Origin: Beroe ovata
Lineage: Eukaryota > Ctenophora > Nuda > Beroida > Beroidae
Assembly (NCBI GenBank): GCA_946803715.1
Contig: CAMPET010000022.1
Coordinates: 3,162-67,161 of the forward strand
DNA: 64,000 nucleotides
Direction of reading: 5' to 3'
Notes under the pieces: model-generated
What the model saw: the letters and a program-made list of their open reading frames with translations, nothing else
Told to the model about the DNA's origin: nothing
Database searches by the model: none
Made by a program: the position numbers and the translations under genes
Shown here: in pieces, positions 25,303 through 34,316 of the stretch
Numbering within the stretch: the stretch's first letter is position 1
How the letters are laid out: each line of letters begins with the position of its first letter

Positions 25303-28300
25303 CTAGGACTGAATCACAGCACTGATAGCGTGCTTCTCAAAACCATGATGTCCCCCTTGATCTGCAGTGCTTGGCGAATATCCAGAGTCTGTTTCCACCT
25401 TATCATCAGCAGCTGATGCTGCAGTGCTCCACAACTGCTGGTCAGTTACCTGCTTCTTGACCATGGGCGAGTCGTTACTGAGGCCTGATAAAACTGCGAT
25501 GAATGGTAAAGATTCCTCACAATCCGCCTTAACATGCTTGTATACAAGAGGTTCGAACGTTTTCACCTCAGATGTATCGATACATCTATCAGTGTCATTG
25601 GGAGAAACAGAGTCATCGATTTCGAGAGGGCTTTTCAGCTCCGCATCCAATCCATTAATTATGATTTCAGACTCATCGACAGTGTGATCGGTGATTCCAT
25701 TCGCTGAAATTGAGGTTTCCTCCGGAACAGAAGTAATAGTGGTCGAGGTTGTTTCTTGCGATCCTCCATCCTTGTCGAATGAAAATATTTTCGAGCCAAA
25801 CTTTTTGACCTTCTTGAGAATAGATTTCTTCGGTTTAGCCTCCTTGATCACAATTTTAGTTGTTTCATCAGGGACATCATTAGCCTTTTCACTGAGAGCT
25901 TCCTGCTCTTCATTATCTTGCATTTCAACTTCCACTTCCTCTTCCAGGGTCGGGCTTGATTTGATCCACTCTTCACACTTCTCTGACACTTCGACAGATG
26001 GTGTTATTAGTGGAACAGAAACTTCTTCAGATGATTCTTCCATCAGAACGGCTTCATCAGTGACAGCAAGATCAACTTCGACAGGCTCTAATTCAGTCTC
26101 TTTAGCTGTTTCTAACTCAACTGAAGTGTTCTCAACCTGAGCTGCAATTTCGACCTGAGCTTCAAGTCCAACCTGAGCTTCTAGTTCAACTGGAGCTTTT
26201 TCTGCCTGAGCTTCTAGTTCAACCTGAGCTTCTTCAACCTGAGCTTCTTCAACTGGAGCTTCTAGTTCAACCTGAGCTTCTATTTCAACCGGAGCTTCTT
26301 CAACTGGAGCTTCTAGTTCAACCTGAGCTTCTATTTCAACTGGAGCTTCTTCAACTGGAGCTTCTGCAACTGGAGCTTCTACAACTGGCTCAGTGTCTTC
26401 CACGGGTTCGACCATCTCTTCCACAACAATAACCTCTTCCTTCTCCACTTTCCCCGAATCCCTCTTAGCAAACTCGACTTCGATTTCCTCTGGTCCGACT
26501 TCAGCGCTGTATTCAGTGAGATTTGAAGTAGATTCAACAACATCATCATTTGCGGACTCGATTTTGTGGCCAAGACAGTGCTCATCTTCTCCTGGCGAGG
26601 ACTCATCCTTGCTGCCACATTGACATTTATTGCTGTCAGTTTCATGATTTGATAAAATTTCACTTGATATTTCGCTGGTAGCATCATTTGGCTCATCACT
26701 AAATCCAGCCGGACTCTCAGTGGCTGGCTCTCTTTCACATGAACACAACTTAGCTCCGAAAGCTTTAGCTTTCTTGAACACCGATTTTTCCTTCTTTGGT
26801 TCATCTTCAATTTCAAAAGCTTCATCTTCCACGTCCACATCATTCTCATAATCGAACCCTTCAGCCTCCAATACTTCATCATCATCACCACAACTAGGAG
26901 TAGAGTTTATCCATTCTCTACACTTTTCATTAGCTTCAACAGCAGCCACCTCATCTGGATTTTCTTCCAAGTCTCCAGAAACAACATTATCCAGCTCTTT
27001 AGAGAGCAATCCTGAGCATTGCTCTTCATCTAGGGAAATATCGAGACATTCGCTCACTCCCACATCATCTTGAGCAGGAGAATCCTCGCTAAGACTAAGA
27101 GGGGTGATATCAACGCCAGGAGAATGTTTATCAAGAAAAATTCCTGCTTCACCAGAAGATTCCATGACAACAAAATCTTCTCTGCTAAGGCTACCATTTT
27201 CTTCTTCTTCTTCCTTTTCATTTCCTGAACTACTTGTTGCAATTGCAGACTCTCCAGTTAGGAGCAACTCAGAATCTTCTGGTACCTCAAGCATATTTGG
27301 AACGACAGTCTCATCAATTATCACAACCTCCTGTTCCTCGATATCTGTAGTAATGATAGCTGCATCCAATGGTTGAGCTTCAGTTTTGCTTTCCATCAAC
27401 TCTTTGAATCGTTTCTTTAGACCATCGAGTGTAACCTCTTCGGAAGAAGAAGAGGAATCAATATCTTGATAAGGATCAATAACAGCATTTTCACTCTTCA
27501 CGACCTCTGGTTCATTGGGATTATGATGCTCCAATTTCACACAAACTTTTTCGAATTCGGGAGACATATCATCATCACTCGGTTCGATGCAAACTTCCTC
27601 ACACGGTGTTTCATCAGAGTCCGGAGTATCGAGCACAGCAGAGTGATATTCAGAGTCAATTGACTCATTCTGAGCAATCTCAGTCTCGTCACATTCTTGG
27701 ATATCGGGCAATTCATCGTCTTCATCGCTTTGGGAATCTTCATCCGTCTCCGTGACAGCAAGAGGTTCTCTTGAAGTTGAACATATCACATCAGCTTTGA
27801 GTACATCATCAGGCGGTTCATTGGAGAGCGGTCGATCCAGTATGCTCTCATTTGGATCTCCTCCTGTTGCAAGTGGACATGGGTCACAATCATCTTCACT
27901 CACTCCCTTGTCTTCTGTTTGGATCGTCTCATTTGCGTCCTCATTATCTCTAACCGAACCCAAAATCTCGCCTTCAGAACTCTCAGCATGTGGCGTCTGA
28001 AGGTCAGATGTGGTGGGTCTCGACATAGCTTCCAGGGTTTCGTCATCAATGAACTCCACCACGATGGATGGTGACTTTCTTATATCATTGGGTGGCTCGC
28101 TCAGCACATCTTTACACATGACAGGGACATCCGAGGATTCCAAATCACTCTCAACTTCATTGTCATCGCTGCATGTGACATCACTGGAATTCAGCACACT
28201 CTGAATATCACATGGCTCACCTTGATGATCACAGTTACCCTCATGAGTGATATCTTGGAGTCTGTGATCCATCTCCTCATCTTTAAACGCAGCATTATCA

Positions 28301-28500
28301 TTTCCACTCACATTTCCATTATCGAAGGAGAACATTTTTCCCCGGACTGATGTGAAATCGGTGTCGAACTTGCCGACTAGACGACACGCAAGACAGAGGA
28401 AGCATCCGTCTGGGGTGGGACTGGGAGGGGCGTGGCCCTCTCCCATCTCATCCGCCTGCAGATTTTCATAGGCATCCAAATCGGAATCAGTTGTTATCAT
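25303..28500 (-). CDS. Acidic low-complexity protein with KK-FG-K-FSF modules and Glu/Val/Ala repeats
   Basis: A single uninterrupted frame of 1065 codons, unusual among these intron-rich neighbours. An in-frame TAA at 28510-28512 supports the ATG at 28498-28500. The protein is very rich in Asp, Glu and Ser and predicted mostly disordered, with no signal peptide or membrane segment. A degenerate six- or seven-residue repeat (EAPVEE, EAQVEL) spans about residues 700-795. Two related modules each hold KC.EWI.S.P followed by KK...FG.K..S: about residues 523-587 (VFKKAKAFGAKLCSC) and 838-906 (ILKKVKKFGSKIFSFDKD). A third partial copy is at residues 40-62 (VGKFDTDFTSVRGKMFSFDN). Family not recognised; a scaffold or cytoskeleton-linked role is only a guess. 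Convergent with the SLC18B1-like gene. Confidence 0.85.
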   Translation of the reverse strand: MITTDSDLDAYENLQADEMGEGHAPPSPTPDGCFLCLACRLVGKFDTDFTSVRGKMFSFDNGNVSGNDNAAFKDEEMDHRLQDITHEGNCDHQGEPCDIQSVLNSSDVTCSDDNEVESDLESSDVPVMCKDVLSEPPNDIRKSPSIVVEFIDDETLEAMSRPTTSDLQTPHAESSEGEILGSVRDNEDANETIQTEDKGVSEDDCDPCPLATGGDPNESILDRPLSNEPPDDVLKADVICSTSREPLAVTETDEDSQSDEDDELPDIQECDETEIAQNESIDSEYHSAVLDTPDSDETPCEEVCIEPSDDDMSPEFEKVCVKLEHHNPNEPEVVKSENAVIDPYQDIDSSSSSEEVTLDGLKKRFKELMESKTEAQPLDAAIITTDIEEQEVVIIDETVVPNMLEVPEDSELLLTGESAIATSSSGNEKEEEEENGSLSREDFVVMESSGEAGIFLDKHSPGVDITPLSLSEDSPAQDDVGVSECLDISLDEEQCSGLLSKELDNVVSGDLEENPDEVAAVEANEKCREWINSTPSCGDDDEVLEAEGFDYENDVDVEDEAFEIEDEPKKEKSVFKKAKAFGAKLCSCEREPATESPAGFSDEPNDATSEISSEILSNHETDSNKCQCGSKDESSPGEDEHCLGHKIESANDDVVESTSNLTEYSAEVGPEEIEVEFAKRDSGKVEKEEVIVVEEMVEPVEDTEPVVEAPVAEAPVEEAPVEIEAQVELEAPVEEAPVEIEAQVELEAPVEEAQVEEAQVELEAQAEKAPVELEAQVGLEAQVEIAAQVENTSVELETAKETELEPVEVDLAVTDEAVLMEESSEEVSVPLITPSVEVSEKCEEWIKSSPTLEEEVEVEMQDNEEQEALSEKANDVPDETTKIVIKEAKPKKSILKKVKKFGSKIFSFDKDGGSQETTSTTITSVPEETSISANGITDHTVDESEIIINGLDAELKSPLEIDDSVSPNDTDRCIDTSEVKTFEPLVYKHVKADCEESLPFIAVLSGLSNDSPMVKKQVTDQQLWSTAASAADDKVETDSGYSPSTADQGGHHGFEKHAISAVIQS
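26120..26395 (-). repeat. In-frame coding minisatellite of the acidic protein
   Basis: Units of 18-24 nt read as E-A-P-V-E-E, I-E-A-Q-V-E and L-E-A-P-V-E variants. The array is in frame throughout, so copy-number change would alter protein length without frameshift. Confidence 0.85.
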
Positions 28501-30389
28501 CTTCGTGTATTATCTAGCCATCATTCCTTGTTTAACTTGGGGAAATGGACTAGTAAAACAGAGTCAGTTCATGAATAATTTAATTAGAAAGCACGTTGAT
28601 TTTCCATTTAGCAGATGCTACCTATTTGCAAAGATCTTCAAAGCAGAGCGGAACATAGTTCCGGAAATCTCAATACAAGAAAACTCGTGACATACTGACG
28701 GTGATATGTACAACTTGAGCTGTATTTTTCAGAGAGGGCATACATAAGAAGGTTGTTATAGTGCAACTGTATCGTAGTGTCTCGCAGACGAGTACGCGAG
28801 ACTCACTGCACCACCACCACGTTACAAAAGGGTATCATTAAACCATATAAAGACAGCACTGACTATAACGCATTCATTGCCGTCGGTCCTACGTTTCGCC
28901 AAAAAGTTGGGATTCATTCATATTTGGTCCCTTCCTTTTTCGGACATCACACTGAAAGGGATTCCTACAGTAGCAAATCGCTTTTTCCACAATGAACGAC
29001 GAGGCATGGGTGGCGAACTCTACGAACTATTTAAAATTCAGAGCTATATGATTTGTTTCTCAAGGACGATAAATATTACGTTGAGTTGGAACAGATTCAA
29101 CCAAATCTACCAAATTAGCAGAGACGGGGTAATCATGGATGCATCTTCCACCGCTGCTGGATGGATCTTTCAACCTTACGATAAATATAATGTAATCTTA
29201 CAACACTGCTAGGTCATTGACAAACCCCCGCAAGAAAGCAAAAGAGGGAAAGTCAATGCTGTGATCCATGAATGCAGAGTGTGTGCGCATGTAAAACCGC
29301 GGTTTTATCTCATTTTTCCGTCTCAACACTTGACTTTCTGTGTGACTATAAATTAGGAATCTATATAGATTAAGAATCTTCAGAAGACTTTGTCAAATAC
29401 AACTACAAGGAACCTATTGCATATTACTATAAGGGGTGACTTAAAGAGGACAGAAGACTCAAGAATAGAAAACTTAGCTCACAGAAAATGATCCAAATTC
29501 CATTCATTGTTTTTTGATTGGGAAGCGATATGTATTGTTCTTGATACACTTGTTAAAGGTATACAACTCGCTTTTTCCATTCTTAAGACCTATAAATATC
29601 ATAGTAGTACAGAAGAGCACCACATTCGATTAGGTCATTTCTGAGCAGAATTTGAGTTATATATAACAGGCACGTAGGCAGGGGGGCCGCACCCCCCACC
29701 CCCCCTCCGGAAAAATTAGACCTTTCATACAGAACTTAAAGTCTAGCTTCTGGGGGCTGGCTTTCGTTACTCTGATATTTTCTATATACCAGATTTCGTC
29801 TACAACACTCTATTTTGGAAAAATTTTCCGGGGGCTCCGCGCCCATAACCCCCGACCACGGGCTTTGCCCCTGGACCCCAATTTTTCGAAAATTGGTGTT
29901 GGGTACAGAAAATGAAATAAGAAACCAGTTAAGAAACTTTTAGGCTCAAAATCGCGGAAAAATAAGAACCATCTAGCCTAGGATTTCAATAAGATTCTTA
30001 TGAAAAACTGAGTGTACTCACCCCACTTTTGTGTGTGTGCGTGTGCGTGCGTGCGTNTCTGTGTGTGTGTGTGTGTGAAACATAAATAATCTGACCATCA
30101 TTGCTCGCGCATAAAACTGCACGTGCAACTCTTGTATTCCCAATCCCTATCATTGACACGGAAAAAGTGACAATGCCAAATCTGATAATAGGGATACGTG
30201 ATATACGTCACACACACACACATGAGCGTATCTACATGTATTGGTATGTGTAGCTGTCAAATCGGCTCTTGAGATAAGGGAAGCCCCTCCCAAGTACACA
30301 TAAGTGCATATCTCCCCCCTCTCTCCCTAACTTCTGTATATTTGAGAGTGTGTGTGTATATGCTATGACTTGTCTTTGTTCCACCTACC
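28501..30389. other. Intergenic stretch with a GC-rich interspersed element
   Basis: No supported exon. The overlapping plus-strand frames at 28777-29212 lack splice or domain support. A repeat-like block is at 29661-29900 and a GT/GC microsatellite containing one N is near 30030-30077. Confidence 0.5.
29661..29900. repeat. GC-rich interspersed-repeat-like block
   Basis: Runs such as CAGGGGGGCCGCACCCCCC and CCGGGGGCTCCGCGCCC interrupt AT-rich surroundings. A short terminal inverted match (CAATTTTTCGAAAATTG) lies near 29878-29895. The abrupt composition change suggests an inserted element; no partner copy occurs in this window. Confidence 0.45.
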
Positions 30390-31062
30390 ATGATCCGTGA
30401 TGAGCAATCCCATCGCTGTATCGAGACTCTATTCCATGTGAAGCTGAAGAGATCACTCATACCCCCAGACATCATACTTCATCCTCCAACACCGAACAAT
30501 GACGAACAGCTTGAGTTCCAACGGATCCGTAACTCAATACGGAACAAGACGTACTTCCGTCGAGCGTCGAGCGAATCACCTGCTACAAGGAAAGAGTCGG
30601 TTAAAATATGTCGGAGCTTCACTCTACCTGGCCTAACGTCACTAACTACTGCTGCTGCTGAGATTGGGAATAGGTGTGATACAAGCAGTGATACTTTGGA
30701 ACACAACAGGAACATATCCCCAGTTTTCACAATGCATCAGTCAACGGATGGTGAACTGATAGAGTCACATGATAAAAACTCGGAAAATGTAACAAGTGCT
30801 GACCATGGAAGAGCAGATGAAGTTCATGTCGGGAGACATGAAGAAAATGACGACTATTTCAGACAAGATCGGAAATCGGTTATAGAAGACGGTACGTCCA
30901 TTACTTCCATATATGAGGTTTGACGATCCTATTATTTCATATTGCCAGACTGACACGACTCGTTCCGTAGATTCAGTGCTAGATGTTTGTAAGGAAATCA
31001 GCTCTCTTATACTGGACATCTCAACTGATTTCGACGAATTATACAACGACACTTATAGCTAA
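30390..31062 (+). CDS. Unknown small protein, two exons
   Basis: Exon 1 (30390-30891) ends at a gtacgt donor in phase 1. Exon 2 (30971-31062) begins after ttccgtag and continues in phase (..IEDD/SVLDVCKEISSLILD..) to a TAA, giving 197 residues. The N-terminal part holds basic LKRSLIPPDIILHPPTP and a Ser/Arg stretch; the C-terminus is an amphipathic helix-like segment ending FDELYNDTYS. No signal peptide, membrane segment or family was recognised. Upstream exons may exist, because no promoter is evident near the ATG. Confidence 0.5.
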
Positions 31063-31283
31063 TAGCTAGATCCAGACAACAACTAACAATCTACCTAAGG
31101 TAAGATGCGATTCAACTCATTTCATTTCCAGTATTGTTCCCTATTACATATAACTAGATCTAATCACTCATATAATATTACGTAACTTTCCAGAGACAGA
31201 ACTAATTTTGGGCGTGCTACACAGCACTGTACTAGAAGTACGGTTAAAGACGTCAAGAATTAGAAGACGACCTTACCTGTAAG

Positions 31284-31525
31284 TTATTCAAGTGAATAAC
31301 ACCCGCACTGCATCTTTGAGATCAATAGAAGAATCTCCTGAGAAACACGCCTTCGTGAGGAAAAGCAGAAAACATTCCATTAATTTTTGGATAAATCTGT
31401 AAGAAATGAATTTCGACACCAAATATTACCTGCCATAATGATTCATTGCTGCAAGACTTAGCTCCACATTCATTCTGACTATCCTTTTTCATATACCGAT
31501 TTCTCCACGAATCGGGGCCTGCCAT
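31284..31525 (-). CDS. Possible two-exon microprotein in duplication unit 1
   Basis: Exon 31430-31525 (MAGPDSWRNRYMKKDSQNEC...) ends at a gtaata donor in phase 0. It joins exon 31284-31337 (EILLLISKMQCGCYSLE-stop), giving 49 residues. In unit 2 the matching ATG is CTG and the last codon of the first exon is TAG, so the coding reading is not conserved. It may be noncoding. Confidence 0.25.
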
Positions 31526-32128
31526 TATCACGACAAAGCGACGCTCAGGCTCGATCGATCGGCTATATAATAGCAGATATGATGAAGCCGCGCACTGCCG
31601 GCGCGCGCGCACTACGTTTTATGGTGAGTTGATGATAGGAGTTTGGGTTCCACAAAAATGTCGTCGCGCCTTACGCGAAAACATTCATACTGCCTTTATT
31701 TTGTGACAATGTCAACTATTTATTCTGATGCTATTTGAATGCTATCTTCTTTCCTGAAGCCTGAAACTAAAAAAGTGGTTATGATCTTCTCTTTTTTCTT
31801 CTGTTAGATCCCTAGGCGACTAACCGTCTGATACTATCCGACTTTTAGTGTTATGTGAACAGACTAACGTCGTTCAACATCAGTGGGTATGACTATTGAA
31901 TTCACTATTGAATTTACATCTTTAAAGAATCAGGTACGAAAAATGAAATTTTAAGTCACGAAGATTGAGGAGTTAACAAAGTGAACACGACATCTCTTAG
32001 GGTTATCACGCGGAACGTGATATCAAGCATGGATTATGGTACAAAACACCTGAATATTACTATTCAAATGATCAAAAGTCCTTTTTGAACGAGGTTTATT
32101 GAACTTGTGTTACCAGACAGTTGATCTC

Positions 32129-32414
32129 TCATGTTTGTTGCTTCGAGCCACTTTCAACCCCTGCATCATCTGCTTTAACACGGTTCAGTAAATCCAGATC
32201 ATCCATGATTTTCTGTTGAAGGCTCCATTGTCTACTCTCCTGCGATATAAAGTGATATTCAGCCGAAAACAATTAATAGCAAGACAAATGTGGAGAGCGA
32301 ATCACTAAACCATCTGATCCACTCACAAATTTGACCCTCCTACAGGATTGGTGTGGTTTGTGGTCTGAGGCCCCCGCAGTTTTGATAACTGTGTAATCAG
32401 GGCCATCTCGTAAT
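32129..32414 (-). pseudogene. Truncated duplicate of the same gene's 3' end (unit 1 copy)
   Basis: Repeats the terminal exon (32129-32239), its stop and the AATAAA signal. The upstream exon (from about 32327) is cut off by the N at 32415. Without its 5' part this copy cannot encode the same product, unless the duplication is an assembly artefact. Confidence 0.6.
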
Positions 32415-33281
32415 NGACGTCAAGAATTAGAAGACGACCTTACCTGCTCAGATTCTGTTGCTATTCAAGTGAATAACACCAGCACTGCATCTTTGATATC
32501 AATAGAGGAATCTCCTGAGAAACAAACTTTCGTGAGGAAAAGCAGAAAACATTCCATTAATTTTTGGATTAATCTGTAAGAAATGAATTTCGACACCAAA
32601 TATTACCTACCATAATGATTCATTGCTGCAAGACTTTGCACCACATACATTCTGACTATCCTTTTTCATATACCGATTTCTCCACGAATCCGGGTCTGCC
32701 AGTTGAAAAATGTACACTTGTTGCACCAACGCTCGATTCGATCAGCTACAGCAGATGAAGCCGCGCACTGCGCGCGCACTACGTTTTATAGAGAGTTGAT
32801 GATAGGAGTTTGGGTTCCACAAAAATGTCGTCGCGCCTTACGCGAAAATATTCATACTGTCATAATTTTGTGACAATGTCAACTTGTTAAGTCTTGTTAT
32901 TCTGATGCTATTTGAATGCTATCTTCTTCCTGAAGTCTGAAACTAAAAAATTGGTTATGATCTTCTCTTTGTTCTTCTGTTCGATTTCCGGGCGACTAAC
33001 CGTCTGATACATACTATCCGACTTTTAGTGTGATGTGAACAGACTGGACTGACGTCGTTCAACATCAGTGGGTATGACTATTGAATTCACTATTGAATTT
33101 ACATGTTTAAAGAATTAGGTACGAAAAGTGAAATTTCAAGTCATGAAGATTGAGGAGTTGACAAAGTGAACACGACATCTCTGTAAGGGTTATCACGCGT
33201 GACGCGATATCAAGCATGGATTATGGTACAAAACACCTGAACATAACTATTCAAATGATCAAAAGTCCTTTTTGAACGAGG

Positions 33282-33287
33282 TTTATT
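33282..33287 (-). terminator. Polyadenylation signal AATAAA (unit 2)
   Basis: AATAAA on the minus strand shortly after the stop at 33316. The same signal is at 32095-32100 in unit 1. Confidence 0.6.
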
Positions 33288-33315
33288 GAACTTGTGTTAC
33301 CAGACAGTTGATCTC

Positions 33316-33650
33316 TCATGTTTGTTGCTTCGAGCCACTTTCAACCCCTGCATCATCTGCTTTAACACGGTTCAGTAAATCCAGATCATCCATGATTTTC
33401 TGTTGAAGGCTCCATTGTCTACTCTCCTGCGATATAAAGTGATATTCAGCCGAAAACAATTAATAGCAAGACAAATGTGGAGAGCGAATCACTAAACCAT
33501 CTGATCCACTCACAAATTTGACCCTCCTACAGGATTGGTGTGGTTTGTGGTCTGAGGGCCCCGCAGTTTTGATAACTGTGTAATCAGGGCCATCTCGTAA
33601 TGGACCATGCAGATTGCTGACCACTGCTTCTCCCTTTAGAAATCGTGATT
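33316..33650 (-). CDS. 3' end of an unknown minus-strand gene (unit 2 copy)
   Basis: Exon 33514-33650 (acceptor ccccccag, donor gtgagt) encodes ..FLKGEAVVSNLHGPLRDG.. and joins in phase 0 to exon 33316-33426. That exon encodes ESRQWSLQQKIMDDLDLLNR.. and ends SGSKQQT-stop. An AATAAA lies 25 nt beyond the stop on this strand. No further 5' exon was found before COG4, so the start is missing or tiny. The family was not recognised. Confidence 0.55.
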
Positions 33651-34316
33651 CTGGGGGGGTGGGGGGGGTTATCAGGGTGGTTTCGAGAATATAAACTTAG
33701 ATATGCTGTAGTGTTATTACTTGTGAGCAATTACTTCATTGCAATTACTTGTGACGTTTGTGACTATTGTGTACTTGACTATTGTGTTTGCAATGACGCG
33801 TAATAAAAACACAACTTTATGAAGGCACCATCTTACTCATGATAGTACTCTCGTTTATAACTTAACTGCGTTAATTGGAAAACTCCTGTTACACTCAATG
33901 TCGGACATTCCAAAATAAGTGTTGCTGGAGTTGCACTAACTTGAGTTAAGAGAGCGGACTTGAGCTGCACATAGTCTTGTTATCTCTCGTCGATTTGCAC
34001 ACAACATAGCGAAACTATATGATGAATGATGATAGGACTCATCAAATAGTGAATAGAAATTGGAGTCAGAATAACTGGGAAACGATATAGCTTTCATTCA
34101 ATTTGAACCATTCTCTTCGAGTAAAAAGCGATTTTGTTCGATAATTTTCAATTCCATAGTTGATAGTATCACTAAATAATTCAAAAATCATATAACTCAT
34201 TTTAACTCATATCGCACATTACCCAATAATATCTAACAATTAACTTTGTTTCTGGTGTACGAGCAAGGAATATTGAGGAATAATCTACCTACGAATGAAA
34301 ATCAAGAACGACCATA
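33602..34316. other. Spacer between the duplicated block and COG4
   Basis: Includes a G8/C8-rich tract (33653-33669), the pyrimidine tract of the 33650 acceptor on the minus strand. No additional exon could be supported. Confidence 0.5.

Larger units (their letters stand above)
31249..33601. repeat. Tandem duplication of a 1.17-1.19 kb unit with a single N at the join
   Basis: Unit 1 is 31249-32414 and unit 2 is 32416-33601. Both start GACGTCAAGAATTAGAAGAC and end GGCCATCTCGTAAT. They differ by scattered substitutions and small indels. Both carry the same minus-strand terminal exon and polyadenylation signal. The lone N exactly at the boundary (32415) raises the possibility that two haplotypes were joined head to tail. 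Confidence 0.95.

Noticed and set aside
25367-28204. Plus-strand Ser/Thr-rich frames opposite the acidic gene
   Set aside because: They are antisense shadows of the Glu/Asp-rich frame (GAA/GAC read as TTC/GTC) and have no independent signals.
28777-28815. tRNA-like hairpin around CTCGCAGACGAGTACGCGAG
   Set aside because: No acceptor stem, T arm or B-box could be matched; only a short hairpin is present.
30918-30950. Alternative 31-nt intron joining GAG|gtttga to ACTGACACG in the 30390 gene
   Set aside because: It keeps frame but is too short for a normal animal intron; the 79-nt intron to 30971 also keeps phase and has a better donor.
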